In this document: in pieces, positions 38,594 to 48,366 of the stretch | Numbering within the stretch: position 1 is the first letter of the stretch | How the letters are laid out: every line of letters begins with the position of its first letter | From: Aurantimonas sp. Leaf443 | GTDB lineage: Bacteria > Pseudomonadota > Alphaproteobacteria > Rhizobiales > Rhizobiaceae | NCBI RefSeq assembly: GCF_001425575.1 | Contig: NZ_LMRD01000001.1 | Location: forward strand, 521,745-585,744 | Direction: 5' to 3' | Length of the DNA: 64,000 nt | Notes under the pieces: generated by a model | What the model saw: the letters and a program-made list of their open reading frames with translations, nothing else | Database searches by the model: none | What the model was told of the DNA's origin: nothing | Program-made: the position numbers and the translations under genes

Positions 38594-39718
38594 TCACGGC
38601 GCGGCGCGGTAGCGGTCGAGAAAGGCCGTGTCGAGTGAGGTCTTCCAGGCGAGAACCGCGCGCCCGCGCAGCGACAGGCCCCATTTGTCCGCGATCGCCC
38701 GTCCGTCCGCCGTCGACAGGATGACGAGCCAGTTCTTCTGCGGGCGGAAGGCGGCAAGGGGGGCGCCGCGATGCAGGGCCCTCAGGTTGGCGGCGAGCAC
38801 CGGCCCGGCCCGCACGGCGAAGACCCCGGCCTTCGGCCTGGGATCGGCCAGCGCCGCCGCGTCCCCCGCCGCCAGGACGTCTCGATGCGACGTCGAGACG
38901 AGGCGGCGGTCGACGGCGACGAAGCCGTCCGCGTCGAGCGCGAGGCCGCTGTCGCGAAGGAGCGGCGGGGGCGCGCTGGCGGTGGCGTAGAGCACGTGAT
39001 CGGCCGCGAGCCGCCGCCCGTCCCGCGCGAGAAGAGCGCCCTCCGCCTCCTGCGCCACGTCGAAGCCGGGGACGAGGCGGATGCCGCGCTCGGCGAGAAG
39101 GGCGAGGATGCGTCGCCGCGTCGAGGCCGCCCGGCCGGGCAGGATGCCATCGCTCCGGCCGACGAGCGTCAGCCGTGCCTCGCGGCTCCGCAGGCGCGCC
39201 CGAAGCGCCAGGACGAGCTCGACGCCCGCCGCGCCGGCGCCGACCACCGCGACCTCCACGGCGTGCGGCGAGGCCTCGATGGCCGCGACCATCGCGTTGA
39301 CCCGCTCGGCGAAGCGGGCGATGGGCTTGGCGGCGATCCCGCGCGCCCCCTCCGGCACGTCCGGCACCGCGCCGATGTCGATCGACAGGAGGTCGTAGGC
39401 GATGGTCTCGCCGTTCGACAGCGTCACGCGCCGGCCCCCGGCGTCGATTGCGCTGGCGCGGGCAAGGCTCAGCCGCGCGCCGGCCCGGGCCGCGAGCGGC
39501 GCGACGCAGACCGAGAGCGCCTCGAAGCCGATCCGCCCCTCGACCAGCGCCGGCAGCAGGCCCGAATAGGGCGTGCGCGGATCGGGCGTGACGAGATGGA
39601 GGGCGAGCCCCGGCTCGGGCCTGTCCGCGAAGGCCTTCAGCACCTCCAGATGCGCGTGGCCGGCCCCGAGAAGAACGAGGCGGGTCGTGGTCGGGGCGGG
39701 TGGAGGGGCGTCTGTCAC
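38594..39718 (-). CDS. FAD-dependent pyridine nucleotide-disulfide oxidoreductase (TIGR03169-like)
   Basis: A 374-residue flavoprotein of the NDH-2-like group. The first dinucleotide-binding segment is LVLLGAGHAHLEVLK, the second VAVVGAGAAGVELVLALRAR, and DVLAAGDAAAL is the FAD-binding end. The N-terminal GAGHAHLEVL form is typical of proteins found next to or fused with selenophosphate synthetase (SelD). No selD or other selenium gene lies in this window. The redox partner and reaction are therefore unknown. It is divergent from the nucleotide-sugar dehydrogenase. Confidence 0.8.
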   Translation of the reverse strand: MTDAPPPAPTTTRLVLLGAGHAHLEVLKAFADRPEPGLALHLVTPDPRTPYSGLLPALVEGRIGFEALSVCVAPLAARAGARLSLARASAIDAGGRRVTLSNGETIAYDLLSIDIGAVPDVPEGARGIAAKPIARFAERVNAMVAAIEASPHAVEVAVVGAGAAGVELVLALRARLRSREARLTLVGRSDGILPGRAASTRRRILALLAERGIRLVPGFDVAQEAEGALLARDGRRLAADHVLYATASAPPPLLRDSGLALDADGFVAVDRRLVSTSHRDVLAAGDAAALADPRPKAGVFAVRAGPVLAANLRALHRGAPLAAFRPQKNWLVILSTADGRAIADKWGLSLRGRAVLAWKTSLDTAFLDRYRAAP

Positions 39719-39872
39719 CGCCCCAAACTGGCGCGCGCGGCGGCCACGGCGAGCCCAAGGGGCGATGCGGCGGGCCGGCCCCGAGTTGACAAGCCGGCGG
39801 CGCGGCCCGAGGAGGCGCGGGCGCCGCGCCCCTTCCGGGCGCGCGGCCGGAAAGACGCAAAGGACCGCCAGC

Positions 39873-41153
<1,281 letters not shown>

Positions 41154-41183
41154 CAGGGGCGTCCGCTTTTGGAAGGACGAGGC

Positions 41184-42206
41184 ATGAACACGCTCCTCAC
41201 CGGCCATGCCGGCTTCATCGGCTTCCACACCGCCCGTCGGCTTCTCGAACGCGGCGACCCCTTGGTCGGGATCGACAGCGTCAACGACTATTACGACCCC
41301 GCGCTCAAGCGCGCGCGGCTCGCCATCCTCGCCGAGACGGCGGCGCGCACCGGCACGCCCTATCGCAGCGTCGAGGGGAACCTCGCCGACCGCGCCCTCG
41401 TCGAGGGCCTGTTCGAGACGGGCGGCTTCGAGCGCGTCATCAATCTCGCCGCGCAGGCCGGTGTGCGCCATTCGCTCGTCGACCCCTACGCCTATGTCGA
41501 GAGCAACGTCCTCGGCTTCACCACGCTTCTCGAGGGCTGCCGGCATGCCGGCGTGAAGCACCTCACCTTCGCCTCCACCAGCAGCGTCTACGGCGCCAAC
41601 CGCAGCCTGCCCTTCCGCGAGGATGCGGGCGCCGACCATCCGATCCAGTTCTACGCCGCCACCAAGCGCGGCAACGAGCTGATGGCCCATTCCTACGCCC
41701 ATCTCTTCGGCCTGCCGGTCACGGGCCTGCGCTTCTTCACGGTCTACGGGCCCTGGGGACGGCCCGACATGGCGCTGTTCAAGTTCACCCGCGCGATTCT
41801 CGAGGACCGGCCGATCGACGTCTTCAACGGCGGCCACCACACGCGCGACTTCACCTATGTCGACGACATCGTGGAAGGGGTCCTGCGCGTCAGCGACCGG
41901 CCGGCGGCGCCGGACCCGGCCTTTGACGCCATGGCTCCGACGCCCGCGACGAGCGCCGCGCCCTACCGCATCCTCAACATCGGCAACAACGCGCCCGTCG
42001 AGCTCAACGCCTATATCGACGCGCTGGAGGAGGCGCTCGGCCGCAAGGCCCGGCGCAATCTCCTGCCGCTGCAGCCGGGCGACGTGCCCGACACCTTCGC
42101 CGACGTCTCGCGGCTGGAAGCCGTCGTCGGCACCTGGCCGCGCGTCTCCGTGACGGAGGGCATCGCCCGTTTCGTCGACTGGTATCGCCGCTTCTACGGG
42201 GTCTGA
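41184..42206 (+). CDS. NAD-dependent UDP-sugar 4-epimerase (UDP-glucuronate 4-epimerase type)
   Basis: A 340-residue short-chain dehydrogenase-fold epimerase. [10 protein letters not shown] binds NAD, TSSVYG provides the active-site Ser/Thr and Tyr157-Lys161 lie in [11 protein letters not shown]. The regions [16 protein letters not shown] and [19 protein letters not shown] are those of UDP-glucuronate 4-epimerases. The ATG at 41184 is preceded by GGAAGGACGAGGC; an earlier TTG would add five residues. It probably acts on the product of the upstream dehydrogenase. Confidence 0.9.
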   Translation: MNTLLTGHAGFIGFHTARRLLERGDPLVGIDSVNDYYDPALKRARLAILAETAARTGTPYRSVEGNLADRALVEGLFETGGFERVINLAAQAGVRHSLVDPYAYVESNVLGFTTLLEGCRHAGVKHLTFASTSSVYGANRSLPFREDAGADHPIQFYAATKRGNELMAHSYAHLFGLPVTGLRFFTVYGPWGRPDMALFKFTRAILEDRPIDVFNGGHHTRDFTYVDDIVEGVLRVSDRPAAPDPAFDAMAPTPATSAAPYRILNIGNNAPVELNAYIDALEEALGRKARRNLLPLQPGDVPDTFADVSRLEAVVGTWPRVSVTEGIARFVDWYRRFYGV

Positions 42207-42373
42207 GACCGGACGAAGTACTCCGCTCCCGCCGCCGGCCCGACGCCGGAGCCGGGGATCGGCGCGCGAGCGCTGGACGGTCCGGCCTCGGCCGGCGCCC
42301 GGCGCAGAGTACCCCGTCTCCCTCGTTGACGCTCGCGGACGCACGGCAATCCTGACGCCGGGAGGTGCGGACC

Positions 42374-43462
42374 ATGCGTGACGATGCGATGACCGAACGG
42401 ATCGGGACGGTCGAAGGGTTCTTCGGCCTGGAACGGGAATGGGAGGATCTGGCCGACGGCTTCGCTTTGCCGACGCTGCGCCACGCCTTCAACGCCGCCG
42501 CTCTCGCGGCCCATGGCGGTCGTGCCCGGCTGGCGATTCTCGTGGCGAGGCGGCACGGGGCGGTCGTCGGAATCGCGCCGCTGCGCGAGGCGGGGACCGC
42601 GCTGGCGCCCCGGCTCGAACTGATCGGCCACGAACTGCACGAGCCGGCGGGCTTTCTCTTCCGCGACCGGGCGGCGCTCGGTGCTTTGGTGACGGCGGCC
42701 GTCGGCCTCGGCCGTCCCATGCGGCTCGCCCGGCTCGCGGCCGACGGGCCGGAACTCGCGCTCTTCTCCGAACTGTCGAGCCGCTACGGCTTCACGGTGA
42801 GGAGCGACGGGGGCGCGACGCTGGGCGTGCCGCTCGGCGGGGGACCGGAGGCGATCCTTCGCGGGATGACGGCCGAGCGCCGCGCCAAGATGCGCCGCTG
42901 CCTGTCGCGCCTCCAGAAGGCGGCGGACGTGCGATTCGAGGCCCTGGCGCCGTCTGCGCGCGAGGTCCCGGATCTGTTGGCCGAGTTCCTGCGGCTGGAG
43001 GCCGCGGGGTGGAAGGGGCGGGCGGGAAGCGCGATCCTCCACGATCGCTGGAAGGAGGCCTTCTTCCGCGACTACGCCACGCGGACCGCGGCAGAGGGGA
43101 CGCTGCGTCTCTATGGGCTGCGGGCCGACGGCGCGCTGATCGCCGCGCGTTTCGCGGTGAGAGGCGCCAACCGTCTCCACGAGTTCAAGATCGCCTATGA
43201 CGAGGCCTGGGGGCGTTTCGCGCCGGGCCTGCTTCTCACCCAAGAGACCCTGTGCCTTGCCGCCGCCGAGGGGCTGGAGCGCCACGAGTTCCTCGGCCGC
43301 GCCGCCGACTGGGAGCGGAACTGGTCCCACGAGAGCCGGGAGTTCACGACCTTGCGCTTCTACCCGTTCGCCATCGAGAGCCTCGGCACGCTGACGGGAG
43401 AACTCGCCGACCTCCTGCGCCCGCGCACCGCCCGTCCGAACCTGATCCTGCCGCTGGGCTGA
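42374..43462 (+). CDS. GNAT-fold acyltransferase (CelD/BcsL or FemAB-like)
   Basis: A 362-residue protein of the Acetyltransf_6 type. The first half starts DAMTERIGTVEGFFGLEREW, and the second half carries the conserved blocks AKMRRCLSRLQKA, EFLRLEAAGWKGR and LRADGALIAARFAV, ending with FLGRAADWERNW. Such proteins add acyl or aminoacyl groups in polysaccharide or wall synthesis. ATG 42374 has GGAGG eight bases upstream. Its position after two nucleotide-sugar genes suggests decoration of the same polymer, which is inference. Confidence 0.8.
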   Translation: MRDDAMTERIGTVEGFFGLEREWEDLADGFALPTLRHAFNAAALAAHGGRARLAILVARRHGAVVGIAPLREAGTALAPRLELIGHELHEPAGFLFRDRAALGALVTAAVGLGRPMRLARLAADGPELALFSELSSRYGFTVRSDGGATLGVPLGGGPEAILRGMTAERRAKMRRCLSRLQKAADVRFEALAPSAREVPDLLAEFLRLEAAGWKGRAGSAILHDRWKEAFFRDYATRTAAEGTLRLYGLRADGALIAARFAVRGANRLHEFKIAYDEAWGRFAPGLLLTQETLCLAAAEGLERHEFLGRAADWERNWSHESREFTTLRFYPFAIESLGTLTGELADLLRPRTARPNLILPLG

Positions 43463-43498
43463 GGCGCCCGCCGCGCCGGGCAGGGGTATCCGCAGATC

Positions 43499-43855
43499 TC
43501 ACAGGTCGTCTTCGACGTCCTCGCTCTCTTCCGTCTCTTCCGTTTCGGCGTCTTCTTCCGCGTCGGCATCGACATGGCGCGTGGAGCCCCAGCGGTCGAG
43601 GACGGCGTTGATGGCGTCGACGACGAAGAACCGCGCGGCATCGCGGTCGTAGCCCTCGTCGAGCAGCGCGTCGTAGTCGGTGTGCTGGTGGCGCACATGC
43701 GCGACGGCGGCCAGCCAGAGCGCGGTCGCCGGCGGCAGGGCGCGCAGGTGCCGGGCGCGCGCCGCCTCGCGGATCGCTTCCGCGTCGAGGAAGGGCGCGC
43801 GCGGGATCGTGGCGGTGAGGGCGCGGGCGATCTTCTTCTGGCGGTCGGTCGCCAT
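43499..43855 (-). CDS. DUF2293 protein
   Basis: A 118-residue protein. The core WLAAVAHVRHQHTDYDALLD with GYDRDAARFFVVDAINAVLDRW matches the DUF2293 family, of unknown function. The C-terminal 25 residues are strongly acidic (DADAEEDAETEETEESEDVE). ATG 43855 lies 7 bp downstream of the TsaA-like gene on the same strand, so they form a pair. Confidence 0.82.
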   Translation of the reverse strand: MATDRQKKIARALTATIPRAPFLDAEAIREAARARHLRALPPATALWLAAVAHVRHQHTDYDALLDEGYDRDAARFFVVDAINAVLDRWGSTRHVDADAEEDAETEETEESEDVEDDL

Positions 43856-43862
43856 CGTCGCC

Positions 43863-44363
43863 TCAGCCCTCGGGCGGCGCGTCGACGGACGGGAAATAGG
43901 GCTTGATGTCGAGGAGCGGCGTCCCGTCGAGCACGTCCACCGCGTCGATCTCCAGCCGTCCCCGGCTGGCATCGATCGAAAGGATCTCCACCAGATGCAG
44001 CCCGATCGGGTTCGGCCGCACCGGCGAGCGCAGCGTGAACGTGCCGCGCGGCGCCTCGGCATGGCGGGGCATCTGCACGGCGAGATCGCGCCGCGCCCGG
44101 TCGAGCCAAGTCAAAAGGAAGACGCGCGTGCCGGGCGCAAGCCCCACCAGCGCCTCGGCGAACGGCGCGTCCACATGCACGATCGCCTTCTCGCCGCGCT
44201 CGCGCGCCTCGCGCAGGTTCTTCGGGCAGGCCCTGCGCTCCTTCCAGGGCGAGAGGACGCGCCCGATGAAGACGAGGCCGGCATCGTCCGGGTCGGGGAG
44301 GGGGCGGGAGAAGGGGCGTTCGCCGGGGCGAATCGCCTCGGCGCTGTCGGGAAGGCGTTCCAT
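43863..44363 (-). CDS. TsaA/TrmO-family tRNA methyltransferase
   Basis: A 166-residue protein of the VirR/TsaA beta-barrel family. The conserved part IGRVLSPWKERRACPKN, FLLTWLDRARRD and TLRSPVRPNPIGLHLVEIL form the SAM-binding fold. E. coli TrmO methylates N6-threonylcarbamoyladenosine in tRNA. This shorter version lacks the extra C-terminal domain of the E. coli protein, so the substrate is less sure. The ATG at 44363 is preferred over an upstream extension with low-complexity sequence. Confidence 0.82.
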   Translation of the reverse strand: MERLPDSAEAIRPGERPFSRPLPDPDDAGLVFIGRVLSPWKERRACPKNLREARERGEKAIVHVDAPFAEALVGLAPGTRVFLLTWLDRARRDLAVQMPRHAEAPRGTFTLRSPVRPNPIGLHLVEILSIDASRGRLEIDAVDVLDGTPLLDIKPYFPSVDAPPEG

Positions 44364-44494
44364 GGCCGGACAGTGGCCCCTCGCGCCGCCGCCGTCGAGG
44401 GGCCGTCGCGTCGGATGGCAGGGAGGCGGCGCGAGAGCGCTTAGGCTTTCGGCAACCGCATCGGCGCATTTCGCTTGCGCCATGAAGCTCCATC

Positions 44495-44514
44495 ACATAA
44501 ACATATCTTTATAT
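44495..44514. promoter_or_regulatory. Candidate operator of the SahR-like regulator
   Basis: A 20-bp AT-rich imperfect palindrome, ACATAAACATATCTTTATAT, matches its reverse complement at 16 of 20 positions. It ends 15 bases before the ATG of the ArsR-methyltransferase gene, in an otherwise very G+C-rich region. Its place suggests autoregulation and joint control of metF. Confidence 0.6.
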
Positions 44515-44529
44515 TCAAACGGACATCCC

Positions 44530-45543
44530 ATGCTCGATACGCCGACGCTCCCCTTCGATCGCCTCGTCGATGCCCTCAAGGCGGTCGGCGAGCCGACGCG
44601 TCTGCGCCTCGTGCGTCTCATCGCCCGCAGCGACCTTTCGGTCAGCGACCTGACGACGATCCTCGGCCAGTCGCAGCCGCGCGTCTCGCGCCACCTGCGC
44701 CTTCTCACCGATTGCGGCATCCTGGAGCGCTATCAGGAGGGCGCCTTCGCCTATTTCCGGCTCTGCGAGGAACCGGTCGTGGCCGGGCTTGTGCGCACGC
44801 TGAGCGCCCATGTCGACGAGCAGGACCCGGCGATCCAGCGCGACCGGGAGAGGCTGGAGCGCGTGCGCGAGGAGCGCGCCGCGCGCGCGGCCGACTATTT
44901 CGCCCGCAACGCCGCGCAATGGGGGCGGCTGCGCGGCCTGCACGCGCCGGAGGCCGAGGTCGAGGCGGCGCTCGGCGAGGCGCTCGGCCCGCGGCGCGTC
45001 AATGCGCTTCTCGACGTCGGCACGGGAACGGGGCGCATCCTGGAACTCCTGGCGCCGCTCTGCGAACGCGCCGTCGGCATCGACGCCTCGCGCGAGATGC
45101 TGGCCGTCGCCCGCTCCAATCTCGACGCGGCGGGCGTCGCCAACGCGCTGGTGCGCCAGGGCGACGTCTACGCCCTGCCGATCCAGCGCGAGGCCTTCGA
45201 CCTCGTGACGCTGCACCAGGTGCTGCATTATCTCGACGATCCGGCCGCCGCCGTGGCCGAGGCCGCGCGCGCCCTTTCGCCGGGCGGGCGCCTCGCCATC
45301 GTCGATTTCGCGCCCCATGCGCTGGAGTTCCTGCGCAGCGAGCACGCGCATCTGCGTCTCGGCTTCTCCGACGAGACCGTCTCCGGCTATCTCGAGGATG
45401 CGGGCCTCGAACTCCTGTCCGTGCGCCATCTCGCCCCCTCGGGCCCCGGCGCCGACCGCCTCACCGTCACCATCTGGATCGCCGAGGATCCGCGCCGCCT
45501 GATGGCCGCGGACAAGGCCGCCACCCCCTCCCTCGTTGCCTGA
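44530..45543 (+). CDS. ArsR-family regulator fused to a SAM-methyltransferase domain (SahR-like)
   Basis: A 337-residue protein with two domains. Residues ~1-90 form an ArsR winged helix (ALKAVGEPTRLRLVRLIARS, LGQSQPRVSRHLRLL). Residues ~150-310 form a class I methyltransferase fold with the SAM-binding LLDVGTGTGRILELLAP and LVTLHQVLHYLDDP. This architecture beside methionine genes is that of SahR, a repressor that senses S-adenosylhomocysteine. The metF gene follows after only 9 bp. ATG 44530 is chosen because the alternative ATG 44482 would place the AT-rich palindrome inside the coding region. Confidence 0.85.
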   Translation: MLDTPTLPFDRLVDALKAVGEPTRLRLVRLIARSDLSVSDLTTILGQSQPRVSRHLRLLTDCGILERYQEGAFAYFRLCEEPVVAGLVRTLSAHVDEQDPAIQRDRERLERVREERAARAADYFARNAAQWGRLRGLHAPEAEVEAALGEALGPRRVNALLDVGTGTGRILELLAPLCERAVGIDASREMLAVARSNLDAAGVANALVRQGDVYALPIQREAFDLVTLHQVLHYLDDPAAAVAEAARALSPGGRLAIVDFAPHALEFLRSEHAHLRLGFSDETVSGYLEDAGLELLSVRHLAPSGPGADRLTVTIWIAEDPRRLMAADKAATPSLVA

Positions 45544-45552
45544 AAGCCCGTC

Positions 45553-46452
45553 ATGAGCACGACCGCCGAAAAGCCCGACATCGCCGTCTCCTTCGAGTTC
45601 TTTCCGCCCAAGAGCGAGCGCATGGAGGAGAATCTCTGGCGCTCGATCGAGCGCCTGGCGCCCCTGTCGCCGAGCTTCGTGTCGGTCACCTACGGCGCCG
45701 GCGGCTCGACGCGCGAGCGCACGCACCACACGGTGAAGCGCATCCTGGAGGAGACGGCGCTCGTGCCGGCGGCCCATCTCACCTGCGTCGACGCCACGCG
45801 CGAGGACGTGGCCGAGGTGGCCGAGGCCTATTGGAACACCGGCGTTCGCCATCTCGTGGCGCTGCGCGGCGACAGCCAGGCCGGCGTCGGCGGCGCCTAT
45901 GTCGCGCACGAGGGCGGCTATCGCAACGCGGTCGAACTCGTCGCCGGCCTGAAGGCGCTGCGCGACTTCGAGATTTCCGTGTCGGCCTATCCGGAGAAGC
46001 ATCCCGAGAGCTCGGACTTCGCCACCGACATCGACCTCCTGAAGCGGAAGGTCGACAATGGCGCGACGCGCGCCATCACGCAGTTCTTCTTCGACAACGA
46101 CGTCTACGAGCGCTTCGTGGAACGCGTTCGCCGCGCCGGCATCTACGTGCCGATCGTCCCCGGCATCGTGCCGATCCACGACTTCACCAAGGTCGCGCGC
46201 TTCTCGAAGGCCACCGGCGCCTCGATCCCCGACTGGCTCGCCAAGCGCTTCGAGGGGCTGGAGGAGGACGAGCAGACGCGCGCCCACGTGGCGGCCGCCG
46301 TCTGCGCCGAGCAGGTCCTGGACCTCAAGGCGCGCGGCATCTCGGACTTCCATTTCTACACGATGAACCGGGCCGATCTCGTCTATTCGATCTGCCACAT
46401 CCTCGGCCTGCGGGCCGCCCGCTCGGACACGCGGAGCGCCGCGGCGGCCTGA
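45553..46452 (+). CDS. metF: Methylenetetrahydrofolate reductase
   Basis: A 299-residue flavoenzyme that reduces 5,10-methylene-THF to 5-methyl-THF, the methyl donor for methionine synthesis. SFEFFPPKSERMEENLW at the start, SVTYGAGGSTRERT, HLTCVDATRE and LRGDSQAG are all family blocks of the TIM-barrel fold. It starts 9 bp after the ArsR-methyltransferase gene, so the two are almost certainly co-transcribed and co-regulated. Confidence 0.95.
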   Translation: MSTTAEKPDIAVSFEFFPPKSERMEENLWRSIERLAPLSPSFVSVTYGAGGSTRERTHHTVKRILEETALVPAAHLTCVDATREDVAEVAEAYWNTGVRHLVALRGDSQAGVGGAYVAHEGGYRNAVELVAGLKALRDFEISVSAYPEKHPESSDFATDIDLLKRKVDNGATRAITQFFFDNDVYERFVERVRRAGIYVPIVPGIVPIHDFTKVARFSKATGASIPDWLAKRFEGLEEDEQTRAHVAAAVCAEQVLDLKARGISDFHFYTMNRADLVYSICHILGLRAARSDTRSAAAA

Positions 46453-46506
46453 CGTGCTCGGTACATTCGACCCGTCGACGTCGGGCGGTCTGCCCCCGAA
46501 CATGAC

Positions 46507-46531
46507 GAAGCCGGGGTCGGGCCCCGGCTTC
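46507..46531. terminator. Stem-loop after metF
   Basis: GAAGCCGGGG (46507-46516) pairs with CCCCGGCTTC (46522-46531) across a 5-base loop, 54 bases after the metF stop. No T-run follows on either strand, so it may be a weak or factor-dependent terminator. Confidence 0.55.
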
Positions 46532-46582
46532 CTGCGGTCCGGCTGACGCAGCGCCGGCGGGACGATGTCGTCCGCGACGCGC

Positions 46583-46669
46583 CTATGGCAGGATGCCGGC
46601 GACGAGAGCGCCGATGAAGACGAATGCGGCGCAGACGAGGATGAGTTCGAGCGGACGCGTGATGGCCAT
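46583..46669 (-). CDS. 28-residue single-helix membrane protein
   Basis: A very short open frame encoding a basic/polar N-terminus, MAITRPLELI, followed by one hydrophobic helix, LVCAAFVFIGALVAGILP, then stop. The upstream sequence GGAGGGAGCCGAAGGC before ATG 46669 is a strong ribosome-binding region. Beyond it is an AT-rich stretch (46685-46735) that could hold a promoter. The length, clean hydrophobic pattern and good translation signal favour a real small inner-membrane protein, resembling tiny proteins seen in rhizobia. Function unknown. Confidence 0.6.
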   Translation of the reverse strand: MAITRPLELILVCAAFVFIGALVAGILP

Positions 46670-46879
46670 GCCTTCGGCTCCCTCCGGGTTACGACGTAAG
46701 CGCACATTAACCGAGCTTAAGAAGCCGTAAAGGCCCCTTCGTCGCTGCGCTGCGGCGGCCGCCCCTCGTCCGATCGGGAAGGGCGAACGATTAGAAGGGC
46801 ATGCGGGCCGCTAACCGTATCGCCGAAATTCTCACGCCCCGTCTTCGAATGTATCGCCGCGTGATCGCATCGGCGCCGA

Positions 46880-48148
46880 TCAGCGGCGGGCGGCGAGTCG
46901 CTCGAGGAGATCGGCGACGAGAAGCGCCTCGCGGTCGCGCCCGAACCGCGTGACGATGGAAAGGCCGAGCGGCATCCCGTTCGAGGCGGCAAAGCCCGGC
47001 ACGTTGACCCCCGGCGTGCCGGCCAGCGTCCAGACCCGGCTCATCGCGGCGTCTCCGGTGGAGGCGAGGCCCAGCGGCGCCACGCCGAAGGCGGAGGGCA
47101 GGAGCAGCGCGTCGAGATCGCCGAAGAGCGCCGTCGCCGCCTTGCGCCCGCGCCGGGCGAGCGAGCGCGCGGCGTCGTAGGCCTGCGGGGTGATCGTGGC
47201 GCCGCGCCTCAGGATGGCGGCGACGCCGGGCTTCAGCTGCGCCTCGCCCACCATGCGCTCGTGGAAGAGCGCGTGCGCGGCCTCGAAATCCTGCACGTCC
47301 GGCTGGGCGGCCAGCGCGGCGGAGAGCGCCTCCGGCTCTTCGACGTCCACGAGACTGGCGCCGGCCGATTCCAGCAGTCGACCCGCCTCCTCGCGTGCGG
47401 CCGCCATCTCCGGTTCGAGCCTTGCGTCGAGCGCGCTGCGATAGAGCCCGATGCGAAGGCCCGAGGCGTCGGCAAGGGGGGCGACGGCGAGCTCGCGGCC
47501 GGTGATCGCGGCCGCGAGGAAGGCCACGTCCGCGACGCTCGCGGCGAAGAGCCCGGCCGTGTCGAGCGACCAGGAGAAGCACTTGACGCCGATGGTCGGA
47601 AGAAGCCGGAAGGAGGGCTTATAGCCGGCGACGCCGCAGAAGGCGGCCGGGCGCACGATCGAACCGGCGGTCTGCGTGCCGAAGGCGCCCGCCACGAGCC
47701 CTGCGGCGACCGCCGCCGCCGAGCCCGAGGAGGAGCCGCCGGGCGTGCGGGCGACATCGTGCGGGTTCACCGTCTCGGCGGGGTCGATGGAGGCGAATTC
47801 CGTCGTCGCCGTCTTGCCGAGGATCGCCGCCCCTTTCGCCCGCGCCATGGCGACGAGCGAGGCGTCCGCCGCCGGACGGTGGCCGCGATAGAGCGTCGAG
47901 CCGTATTGCGTCGGCATGTCGGCGGTGTCGTAGATGTCCTTCACCCCGAGCGCGATGCCGGCCAGCGGCCCTTCCGCGCGCGCCGCGGCCGCGACCGAGG
48001 CGTCCGGGGCGAGCGCGACGAAGGCCTTCAGCTCGCCGTCGAGCGCCGCGATCGCCTCGCCGGCCTTAGCGAGGAGGCGGGCGGGCGTCGTCTGCCCGGC
48101 CTCGACGGCGGCGCGTTGCTTCAGGGCGGAGAGGGGACGGCCGATCAC
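46880..48148 (-). CDS. Amidase (amidase signature family)
   Basis: A protein of about 422 residues with the Ser-cisSer-Lys triad of the amidase family. Lys70 lies in ALGVKDIYDT, the Gly/Ser-rich GGSSSGSAAAV contains the cis-Ser, and the nucleophile Ser163 is in TQTAGSIVRPA. The substrate is an unknown carboxamide; it is not GatA, because the specific flanking genes and C-terminal blocks are missing. GTG 48148 with GGAG upstream is the chosen start. Upstream alternatives read through low-complexity sequence. Confidence 0.85.
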   Translation of the reverse strand: MIGRPLSALKQRAAVEAGQTTPARLLAKAGEAIAALDGELKAFVALAPDASVAAAARAEGPLAGIALGVKDIYDTADMPTQYGSTLYRGHRPAADASLVAMARAKGAAILGKTATTEFASIDPAETVNPHDVARTPGGSSSGSAAAVAAGLVAGAFGTQTAGSIVRPAAFCGVAGYKPSFRLLPTIGVKCFSWSLDTAGLFAASVADVAFLAAAITGRELAVAPLADASGLRIGLYRSALDARLEPEMAAAREEAGRLLESAGASLVDVEEPEALSAALAAQPDVQDFEAAHALFHERMVGEAQLKPGVAAILRRGATITPQAYDAARSLARRGRKAATALFGDLDALLLPSAFGVAPLGLASTGDAAMSRVWTLAGTPGVNVPGFAASNGMPLGLSIVTRFGRDREALLVADLLERLAARR

Positions 48149-48366
48149 GAGAGGGGAACTCCGCAAAGACGGGGGAGAGGAGGCGCCTTCCGGAGGCCGA
48201 ACGGGCGGCAACGGCGGGCGGGCTGGATTGTGACAGTGATTTCGCAGATCGACCGGGGTCTTGCCAGCCGGCATTTCGGCAGGCCTCTTCGTCCAACGGC
48301 CGGGCGAGCGCCGCGAACGCGCGCCGAAGATCCGGCTCCGCCCCAGCCAACGCATCGGAGCATCGC

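Noticed and set aside
44482-44529. N-terminal extension of the ArsR-methyltransferase gene from ATG 44482
   Set aside because: The added residues are unlike ArsR proteins, and the region contains the AT-rich palindrome best explained as an operator upstream of ATG 44530.
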